Assembly: GCA_020061685.1 (NCBI GenBank)
Contig: JAGUXU010000100.1
Span: forward strand, 1 to 6,035
Length of the DNA stretch: 6,035 nt
Direction: 5' to 3'
Source of the DNA: Candidatus Omnitrophota bacterium
GTDB taxonomy: Bacteria; Omnitrophota; Gorgyraeia; Pluralincolimonadales; Pluralincolimonadaceae
Position numbers and translations under genes: made by a program. Below the pieces are notes generated by a model. The model did no database searches. It was not told where the DNA came from and saw only the letters and a list, made by a program, of their open reading frames with translations. Positions within the stretch are counted from its first letter, which is position 1. Each line of letters opens with the position of its first letter. Of the stretch, positions 1-5,223 are shown one piece after another.

Positions 1-663
1 ATATCCCCAGTTCTTATTTTGACCCGGGATTATTGTAACACCGGGATGTTTGTCCTTTAATGAATGGCTGTAAAACGGGAAATAGAATATGGGTACTTTA
101 TCGACGAAAAGCAATATGTCGTTGGCGGTGACCTTGTCTCCCAGATAGACCTTCAGCCGTTTGGATTGCACCCTGTAATGCGGCTGTGGTTTGTCGCAGG
201 TCGTGACATATCCGCGTTTGATGAAATATTCATTGACGCTTGACTTCTCCGCCTTCTCGCCGCCGCCGTAAAACCACGGTTCTATAAAGACCTGGGGAGC
301 CATGACCGTGCCGGTCTTCGTCTCCAGATTATAAACCAGGCGTTCCCCCTTAAAATAATTTTGTCCCTGCGTCAGCAAGACGTCCCCTTCCGCGTAGACC
401 TCTTTGGTATCGGCATGAAAGACCGCCTGCTTGCATGTCAACTTCATGTCCTGATACGTGATAACGACGTTGTCGGTAGCGCTGGCCGTCTTTCCTGCCT
501 CCGAATATTCTACCGTATCGCCGTTGATGACGACCGGTTCCTTGCTGTCCTTCGAGACAGGCCCGAAAGAGGGAAATTTGCTCTTATCCTTATCGGCGGC
601 GGAAACCTCGGAAGAGGAAACCAGGATCATCAGTGCAGCGAAGATTACAACTATCCGATTCAA
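1..663 (-). CDS. lptD: LPS-assembly protein LptD (OstA), N-terminal part; gene runs off the window at its 3' end
   Basis: LptD is the outer-membrane barrel that, with lipoprotein LptE, receives lipopolysaccharide from the LptA bridge and inserts it into the outer leaflet. The 221 codons present begin with a TTG, followed by a Sec signal peptide (residues 1-22, hydrophobic core VVIFAALMILV, cleavage expected after VSA). Residues about 43-125 form an OstA/LptA-like beta-jellyroll with the repeated pattern of short strands around 'GDTVEY', 'KEVYAEGDV' and 'FKGERLVYNLET'. The family-typical stretch follows: TTCD (153-157), HYRVQSKRLKVY (162-173), then VPIFYFPFY (190-198), which matches the 'VPVFYLPY' block joining the jellyroll to the barrel. 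Full-length relatives are roughly 700-800 residues, so most of the barrel is outside. The TTG start is chosen because GGAG lies 6 nt upstream and the signal peptide begins there; the next ATG (codon 12) would cut into it. It starts 28 nt after the transaldolase stop. A small LptA is excluded by the VPIFYFPFY block. Confidence 0.9.
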   Translation of the reverse strand, partial: MNRIVVIFAALMILVSSSEVSAADKDKSKFPSFGPVSKDSKEPVVINGDTVEYSEAGKTASATDNVVITYQDMKLTCKQAVFHADTKEVYAEGDVLLTQGQNYFKGERLVYNLETKTGTVMAPQVFIEPWFYGGGEKAEKSSVNEYFIKRGYVTTCDKPQPHYRVQSKRLKVYLGDKVTANDILLFVDKVPIFYFPFYSHSLKDKHPGVTIIPGQNKNWGY

Positions 664-669
664 TGAAAA

Positions 670-673
670 CTCC
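670..673 (-). promoter_or_regulatory. Ribosome binding site fixing the TTG start of lptD
   Basis: Reading the minus strand, GGAG is followed by 6 nt and then TTG. No ATG or GTG in frame lies at a better distance, so this site supports the TTG start and a complete signal peptide. Confidence 0.6.
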
Positions 674-691
674 AAAAAACAGGTGACCTAT

Positions 692-1354
692 TTACCGCCC
701 GGGACTACGGGCCTTGGGAACCTTCTTCCAATCGTTTAAAAATCTCTCCACGCCTATATCCGTTAAAGGATGCTTCATTAAATTCATCAAGACGTCGTAA
801 GGTATGGTCGCGCAATCCGCCCCTGCCATAGCCGCCTCGATGACGTGCAGCGGGTTCCTTATAGAGGCGACGATTATCTGCGTCCTTATGCCGTAATTAT
901 CGTAGATCCGCCTTATATCGCGGATTAAATCCATCCCTACATGGCCGATATCGTCCAGCCTGCCCACAAAAGGGCTGACATATGCCGCACCTGCCTTCGC
1001 GGCGAACAAGGCCTGCGGCGCGGAAAAGCATAAGGTGACGTTCGTCTGGACCTTCTCTTTGCTGAGGACTTTGACCGCCTTAAGCCCTTCTTTGACGAGC
1101 GGGACCTTGACAACCACATTCTTGTCAATCTTTGCCAGATGCCTTGCCTCTTTGACGATTTCATGCCAGTTCTGGCTTACCGCCTCGACGCTTATGGGCC
1201 CATCGACCAGAGAACATATCTCCTTGATCAGCTCCACAAGAGGCCTTCCCTCTCTCGATACAAGGGTCGGGTTCGTGGTTACCCCGTCGATTATGCCCGT
1301 ATCGACGGCGTCCTTTATCTGCTGGATATTCGCCGTATCGATGAATATCTTCAT
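692..1354 (-). CDS. tal: Transaldolase, small TalC/FSA-like type
   Basis: Cytosolic class I aldolase-type enzyme that moves a dihydroxyacetone unit between sedoheptulose-7-phosphate and glyceraldehyde-3-phosphate in the non-oxidative pentose phosphate pathway. The 220 residues match the short decameric subfamily (about 215-220 residues). Visible motifs: FIDTAN (4-9, with D6), GVTTNPTL (24-31), VVVKVPL (80-86) with K83 as the expected Schiff-base lysine, QTNVTLCFS (103-111), and YVSPFVGRLDD (125-135). Two positions separate transaldolases from fructose-6-phosphate aldolases in this fold. Here they are E57 and F129, where E. coli FsaA has Gln59 and Tyr131, so transaldolase activity is inferred. 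The ATG is preceded by AAGGAG with a 5-nt spacer, and that site overlaps the stop codon of the kinase gene 9 nt upstream, so the two are probably co-translated. The last eight or so residues (KARSPGR end) are a basic tail beyond the usual fold. Confidence 0.93.
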   Translation of the reverse strand: MKIFIDTANIQQIKDAVDTGIIDGVTTNPTLVSREGRPLVELIKEICSLVDGPISVEAVSQNWHEIVKEARHLAKIDKNVVVKVPLVKEGLKAVKVLSKEKVQTNVTLCFSAPQALFAAKAGAAYVSPFVGRLDDIGHVGMDLIRDIRRIYDNYGIRTQIIVASIRNPLHVIEAAMAGADCATIPYDVLMNLMKHPLTDIGVERFLNDWKKVPKARSPGR

Positions 1355-1359
1355 CCTGT

Positions 1360-1365
1360 CTCCTT
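1360..1365 (-). promoter_or_regulatory. Ribosome binding site of the transaldolase gene, overlapping the kinase stop codon
   Basis: On the minus strand AAGGAG sits 5 nt before the transaldolase ATG, and its first two bases are the last two of the kinase TAA stop (1366-1364). A ribosome finishing the kinase therefore ends on the next initiation site, favouring coupled translation. Confidence 0.6.
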
Positions 1366-2317
1366 AAAAGAAAAGCGCGGCTGCGCCGACTATGCCGGCG
1401 TCGTTACCCAATCTCGCCTTGACTATCTTTACGGCGTTCCCGGAGACCGGCAGCGCCCTTTCTTTGACGGTATCCCTGATGGCCTTAAATAGCACCTCGC
1501 CTGCCTCAGCCATCCCCCCGCCTATTATTATCTTCTCGGGGTTTAAAAGATTTATCACTCCCGAGAGCGTCACACCTATCCTTCCGCCGACCCTACGCCA
1601 GCACTCAATCGCCAGGGCGTCTTTTCTCTTCGCGGCGGCGCTTATGACCTCGGGGGTGAGCAAAGAAAGGTCCCCTCTTAGCAGCTCCCTGATCTTGGTA
1701 GCCCGTCCCGACTTTATCTTGTCTTTTATCTCATCGACGATATATCTATTGCCGACATAGCGTTCGAGGCACCCGGTACTTCCGCAATTACACTTAAGGC
1801 CTTCCTCCTTAAGCGGCATATGCCCGACCTCTCCGGCCGCCGAAGACGTCCCCCGGTATAAGCCGCCGTCTATTATTATCCCTCCGCCGACACCGGTCCC
1901 CAAGGTGATGCAGACCGCGTTTCTCGCCCCTTTGCCCGCGCCGAACCTGCTCTCACCCAGCGCCATCAGATTGACATCGTTATCGACCAGGACCGGGACC
2001 TTTAATTTTGCCTCTAATATCTTTTTTAATGCGACGTTCTTCCAGCCGGGGACATTAGTAAGGTAATATACGAGGCCGCGTTCAAAAGCGACAAGGCCGG
2101 GGACACCGATACCCACCCCCGCCAGATCCTTAAGAGTCAATCGGCTCTCTTTTAGGACCGCGCCGATCTCGGCCACAATGGCGGTCAGGAGAGCTTCTTT
2201 TGTCTTATATGCCGAGGTAGGCAGTTTCGCCCTGCAGCGGATCCTTCCGCTCTTGTCTACAAGGGCTAATTTGGTATATGTGCCGCCAAGGTCTATGCCT
2301 ATCGCATATTTCTTCAT
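1364..2317 (-). CDS. glk: ROK-family sugar kinase, probably glucokinase
   Basis: ATP-dependent cytosolic kinase of the ROK family, most likely making glucose-6-phosphate from free glucose; a related hexose or N-acetylhexosamine is possible. The 317 residues are the usual length of GlcK-type enzymes. Motifs: phosphate-binding DLGGT (9-13); GIGVPG (69-74); VDNDVN (111-116) with D114 as the expected catalytic base; second ATP motif LGTGVGGG (139-146); EVGH (163-166) followed by CNCGSTGCLE (176-185), where H166, C176, C178 and C183 form the ROK zinc site and E185 a likely sugar contact; and IIIGGG (263-268) near the C terminus. There is no N-terminal helix-turn-helix, so it is a kinase rather than a ROK repressor such as NagC or XylR. 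It follows cyclase 2 after 51 nt and precedes transaldolase by 9 nt. The ATG has no recognisable Shine-Dalgarno sequence: the 13 nt before it are only A, T and C. Confidence 0.92.
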   Translation of the reverse strand: MKKYAIGIDLGGTYTKLALVDKSGRIRCRAKLPTSAYKTKEALLTAIVAEIGAVLKESRLTLKDLAGVGIGVPGLVAFERGLVYYLTNVPGWKNVALKKILEAKLKVPVLVDNDVNLMALGESRFGAGKGARNAVCITLGTGVGGGIIIDGGLYRGTSSAAGEVGHMPLKEEGLKCNCGSTGCLERYVGNRYIVDEIKDKIKSGRATKIRELLRGDLSLLTPEVISAAAKRKDALAIECWRRVGGRIGVTLSGVINLLNPEKIIIGGGMAEAGEVLFKAIRDTVKERALPVSGNAVKIVKARLGNDAGIVGAAALFF

Positions 2318-2368
2318 TTTAAAGTAGTTATATTAAAACAAAAGGCGTTATTTTTCAAGAGATTTCCT
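2318..2368 (-). promoter_or_regulatory. AT-rich gap with a possible internal promoter for kinase-transaldolase-lptD
   Basis: This is the longest intergenic gap in the window. On the minus strand it contains TTGAAA (2358-2353), 17 nt, then TAATAT (2335-2330); an overlapping TATAAC (2332-2327) would give a 20-nt spacer. The -35 element matches consensus at 5 of 6 bases and the -10 at 4 of 6. A transcript from it would begin only about five or six bases before the kinase ATG, nearly leaderless, which would fit the missing Shine-Dalgarno site. AT-rich gaps often give such matches by chance, so this is a weak call. Confidence 0.3.
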
Positions 2369-3805
2369 TTAAGATGAGACGACCCTGTTGCGACCTTCCG
2401 CTTTAGCCTTATATAGCGCCTGATCGGCACGGTCTATCAATACGGCCACATCGTCCCCGTCTTCGGGGTACGTAGCCACGCCTATGCTTATAGTCATCGT
2501 TATGGTCTCATCGTAAGCCCTAAACTTGTGTTTTTCGACCGATTGCCTGATCCTGTCCGATACATGAGCCGCGGAATTTTTGTCGGTATCGGGCAGCGCG
2601 ATCACGAATTCCTCTCCCCCGTACCTGCCGAGCAGGTCGACCTGCCGGATGTGCTCTTTCATGATCTTGGCTATCTCTTTCAGGACTATATCGCCTACGA
2701 GATGCCCGTAGGTGTCGTTGCATTGTTTAAAGTGGTCCAGATCGATCATGAGCATGGAGAGTTTTAGTTTATGCCTTCTGGCCCGGGGCATCTCTTCGTT
2801 AAGCCTCTCCAGGAAATGCCTTCTTACATATATGCCGGTAAGGCCGTCGGTTATGGCGAGTTCCTGGACCTTCTCGTATAAGTTCACCTTTTTGACCTCA
2901 AGCGCCAGCTGTTCGGCCAGTATCGACAGATTTTCAAGCTGTTCCTCATTTACGCCCGAGACCGTAAATATGCCGATCGGCATGCCTTCCGAAAGTAACG
3001 GAAGGGCCACGAACGTTTCTCCCCGCACATCCAGGTATTTCTTTAACGGGTGCGCCTCGTCTATCGGCGGTTTCAAATAAACGATCTCTTTTTTGGCCGA
3101 GATGGTCTCCGCCAATACCTGATCGAATTGAGCCGCCGGGACGCTCTTGATATCCTCTGTTGTCGCCTTTCCGAAAGAAGGGTTAAGTATCTCAAAGGTT
3201 GTGACTCCTGCGATGCCTTCCTGGGAGGCATCCATCAATATGACCCTTGCTTTCCTGAACCTCAGGACTTTATTGACCGCCTCCTTGAATATCTGTAGCA
3301 TGTCCACCATGCTCAAAGAAGCGCTCATCTTCTTCGTGACCTCATAGAGGTCCAATATGTCATGGACCTGGTTCTGGAGAGAGGTATTTACTTCCTTGAG
3401 GGCTTTAAGTTCGGCGCCGAATTCCTCGAAAGCGGCCCGCGATCCCGCAAATGACGCGTTCTTTGAGACGACAAATTCGCCGTATAGACGGTTATAATAT
3501 GAGGGGATCAGCGGGACAAGGCCCAGGAATATCACGGAAGTCAGGTAAGGAACGTGAAAACCGGGGTTGAAAAACATCGAGATGACCGCCATGACACCAA
3601 GGACTATAGTTATGAAGTATGAAGAGGTATAGCCGTATTCAAAAGCGATGGCGACGATAGATACCAAAGAAAAATTTACTACCTGTAGAAATATGGCGGG
3701 CCTCTTGATAAAGAACAGAGGCGGGATCACGGCCAATGCCGCAAGCACGAAAAAAACAGCCGTTTTTCTTGCTTCTTTATTATGCCGTGCGTTCACGCCA
3801 GACAC
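2369..3805 (-). CDS. Membrane-bound GAF-GGDEF diguanylate cyclase (cyclase 2), with intact I-site
   Basis: Predicted inner-membrane enzyme that joins two GTP into cyclic-di-GMP. The 478 residues begin with a basic cytosolic tail, then about four membrane helices (roughly 15-33, 37-56, 62-79, 86-104), a coiled coil (about 122-155), a GAF sensory domain (about 166-310) and a GGDEF domain (about 315-478). The catalytic domain looks active: DGLTGIYVRRHF (319-330), DLDHFKQCND (355-364) with metal-binding D355, YGHLVGD (366-372), and GGEEF at 396-400. An RQVD inhibitory site (387-390) lies exactly five residues before GGEEF, so product feedback inhibition is expected. The GAF domain shows no NKFDE-type cyclic-nucleotide motif, so its ligand is unknown. 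The start is a GTG with AAGGGAG 9 nt upstream, inside the end of cyclase 1, overlapping it by 13 nt. A second in-frame GTG at 3796-3794 would give a GTGA overlap but sits 18 nt from that site. Confidence 0.93.
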   Translation of the reverse strand: MSGVNARHNKEARKTAVFFVLAALAVIPPLFFIKRPAIFLQVVNFSLVSIVAIAFEYGYTSSYFITIVLGVMAVISMFFNPGFHVPYLTSVIFLGLVPLIPSYYNRLYGEFVVSKNASFAGSRAAFEEFGAELKALKEVNTSLQNQVHDILDLYEVTKKMSASLSMVDMLQIFKEAVNKVLRFRKARVILMDASQEGIAGVTTFEILNPSFGKATTEDIKSVPAAQFDQVLAETISAKKEIVYLKPPIDEAHPLKKYLDVRGETFVALPLLSEGMPIGIFTVSGVNEEQLENLSILAEQLALEVKKVNLYEKVQELAITDGLTGIYVRRHFLERLNEEMPRARRHKLKLSMLMIDLDHFKQCNDTYGHLVGDIVLKEIAKIMKEHIRQVDLLGRYGGEEFVIALPDTDKNSAAHVSDRIRQSVEKHKFRAYDETITMTISIGVATYPEDGDDVAVLIDRADQALYKAKAEGRNRVVSS

Positions 3806-5223
3806 ACTCTGTTTCTCCCTTGTTTCTTCGCTTCATATAACGCTCCGTCGGCAAGCCTGATCAATTCCTCGCCGGAATTCGTGTCTTCCGGAAACGTAGC
3901 GCATCCTATCGAGGCCGTGACATGGGTCTCTACCTGCCTTAAGATAAATTTATTCGCTTCTACCTTCTTCCTGATGACCTCCGCAAACCTCTGCGCCTCG
4001 GCCTTGCCCTTGCCGAATAATATAAGCACGAATTCCTCTCCGCCGTATCTGGCGGCGAGGTCCCCTAATTCAACGGACGACTGTAATGAATCCCCTATTA
4101 CCTTCAGGACGATATCGCCTGCGATATGGCCGTATTTATCGTTATAACCCTTGAAATCGTCTATATCCAGCATCAATAACGAGAGCGGCTGCTTGATCCT
4201 GGTAACCTTGATTATATCCTCGGCTAACCGTTCCTTAAAATATCTGTGGCAATAAAGGCCCGTAAGCCCGTCCCTTATGGCCAACTCCTCGATCCTGTGA
4301 TACAGTTTGGCGTTCTCGACGGCTATGGCGGCGAGGTCGGATATGATGGTAAGCAGCCTCAGGTCATCCGACATATAGGCCTCCGGTTCTTTTGATTCGA
4401 TCCTCATAATGCCTATCACTTTCTTGTTGGAGATAAGAGGGGCGGCTATAAGGGACTTATATTGCCTCTTGAATTCTTCCGGTATAAGTTCGAGGTTAAA
4501 CCTGAAATCCTTGTCCGTGTCGGAGACCAGGAGCGGCTGTCTCTGCTTCAATACCCAAAGGTCGAATACGTCCCCTTTCTTCGATTTGATCGACGCCGGC
4601 CCGGCTTTTCCGCGTACCGCCTTAAGCGCCAATTCCTGCGCCTCCTCTTCCACCAAGAACAAGATGCTCAGATCGGACTTCTCCACCAGTTCGGAAACAT
4701 TATCGATGACTATATTGATCACGCCGTCCAGGGACAACGAAGAGCTTAATCTGGCTGTCAGCTCCTTAAGCGCCGCGTATCTTATGACTTTTTCTTTCAG
4801 GGCGTCGTTGGTGCCCTGCATATTGGAATACTGGGCCTTTAAGGCGTTATGCTCCTCTTCCAGGGCATCTACCTTTCTGTCGACGGACAAGCCGTACGAG
4901 ACCATGCTGTTCTTGAATATCGTAACGAAAAATCCGACGGCAAAAAACAGGGGTATCTGATAATTGAGGAATACGGTATTGGTGACGATCGCGACAAACA
5001 GCGTCAGAAGGGATGACAGGCAGATAAATACCCAAAGCCCGATCTGGTCAAAGGCGAGCCATGCGATCATTACTATTATATTAAGGAGCATAAGGAGAGA
5101 ACTTATCCGTCCGTAGACCGAATATTGGACCGGATACTCACGGCAGGCGGAGACCATAAAATAAGAAGCAACGAGGAAACCTGCGATTGCAAGTAATCCT
5201 AGGGATATCTTATCCTTTTTCAA
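3793..5223 (-). CDS. Membrane-bound GAF-GGDEF diguanylate cyclase (cyclase 1), I-site degenerate
   Basis: Predicted inner-membrane cyclic-di-GMP synthase with the same plan as its downstream neighbour. The 476 residues hold a short basic N terminus, about four membrane helices (roughly 7-25, 40-58, 61-85, 88-104), a coiled coil (about 117-150), a GAF domain (about 165-305) and a GGDEF domain (about 312-476). Catalytic features are complete: DGLTGLYCHRYF (318-329), DIDDFKGYND (353-362) with metal-binding D353, YGHIAGD (364-370) and GGEEF at 394-398. The position of the RxxD inhibitory site reads ELGD (385-388), so arginine is replaced by glutamate and normal product inhibition is not expected. 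The GGDEF domains of the two cyclases look about half identical by eye, while the membrane and GAF parts are much less alike, suggesting an old duplication with diverged sensing. The start is a TTG overlapping the ATPase stop as TTGA; there is no strong Shine-Dalgarno sequence and the next ATG (codon 23) would remove the first helix, so coupled initiation at TTG is preferred. Confidence 0.92.
   Translation of the reverse strand: MKKDKISLGLLAIAGFLVASYFMVSACREYPVQYSVYGRISSLLMLLNIIVMIAWLAFDQIGLWVFICLSSLLTLFVAIVTNTVFLNYQIPLFFAVGFFVTIFKNSMVSYGLSVDRKVDALEEEHNALKAQYSNMQGTNDALKEKVIRYAALKELTARLSSSLSLDGVINIVIDNVSELVEKSDLSILFLVEEEAQELALKAVRGKAGPASIKSKKGDVFDLWVLKQRQPLLVSDTDKDFRFNLELIPEEFKRQYKSLIAAPLISNKKVIGIMRIESKEPEAYMSDDLRLLTIISDLAAIAVENAKLYHRIEELAIRDGLTGLYCHRYFKERLAEDIIKVTRIKQPLSLLMLDIDDFKGYNDKYGHIAGDIVLKVIGDSLQSSVELGDLAARYGGEEFVLILFGKGKAEAQRFAEVIRKKVEANKFILRQVETHVTASIGCATFPEDTNSGEELIRLADGALYEAKKQGRNRVCLA
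3815..3821 (-). promoter_or_regulatory. Ribosome binding site of cyclase 2, inside the end of cyclase 1
   Basis: Minus-strand AAGGGAG lies 9 nt before the GTG at 3805-3803. It is the only purine-rich site near the junction, and it favours this GTG over the later GTG at 3796-3794. Confidence 0.55.
5220..5223 (-). other. TTGA stop/start overlap coupling the ABC ATPase to cyclase 1
   Basis: The TGA stop of the ATPase (5222-5220) shares two bases with the TTG start of cyclase 1 (5223-5221). Only a weak GAG lies upstream, about 11 nt away, so initiation probably relies on ribosomes terminating at the ATPase stop. Confidence 0.6.

Noticed and set aside
1..663. Periplasmic bridge protein LptA
   Set aside because: LptA ends after the jellyroll. 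This frame continues into HYRVQSKRLKVY and VPIFYFPFY, which belong to LptD, and is still open at the window edge.
361..739. Two overlapping plus-strand open frames of about 100 codons
   Set aside because: They are antisense to the lptD N-terminal region and the lptD/transaldolase junction. The minus-strand reading gives a signal peptide and LptD motifs, so these are shadows.
692..1354. Fructose-6-phosphate aldolase (FSA) assignment
   Set aside because: E57 and F129 are the transaldolase-type residues; FSA would be expected to have Gln and Tyr at these positions.
1364..2317. ROK transcriptional repressor (NagC/XylR type)
   Set aside because: The protein starts directly at the DLGGT phosphate-binding motif and has no N-terminal DNA-binding domain.
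2341..2370. Possible terminator after cyclase 2 (AAAGG paired with CCTTT followed by T-rich sequence)
   Set aside because: The stem is only 5 bp with a loop of about 20 nt, AT-rich, and overlaps the stop codon. It is too weak to call a terminator.
4409..4960. 183-codon open frame on the plus strand
   Set aside because: It lies wholly antisense to cyclase 1, whose minus-strand frame has full GAF and GGDEF motifs. Its product is a serine-rich sequence with no recognisable domain, so it is a shadow.
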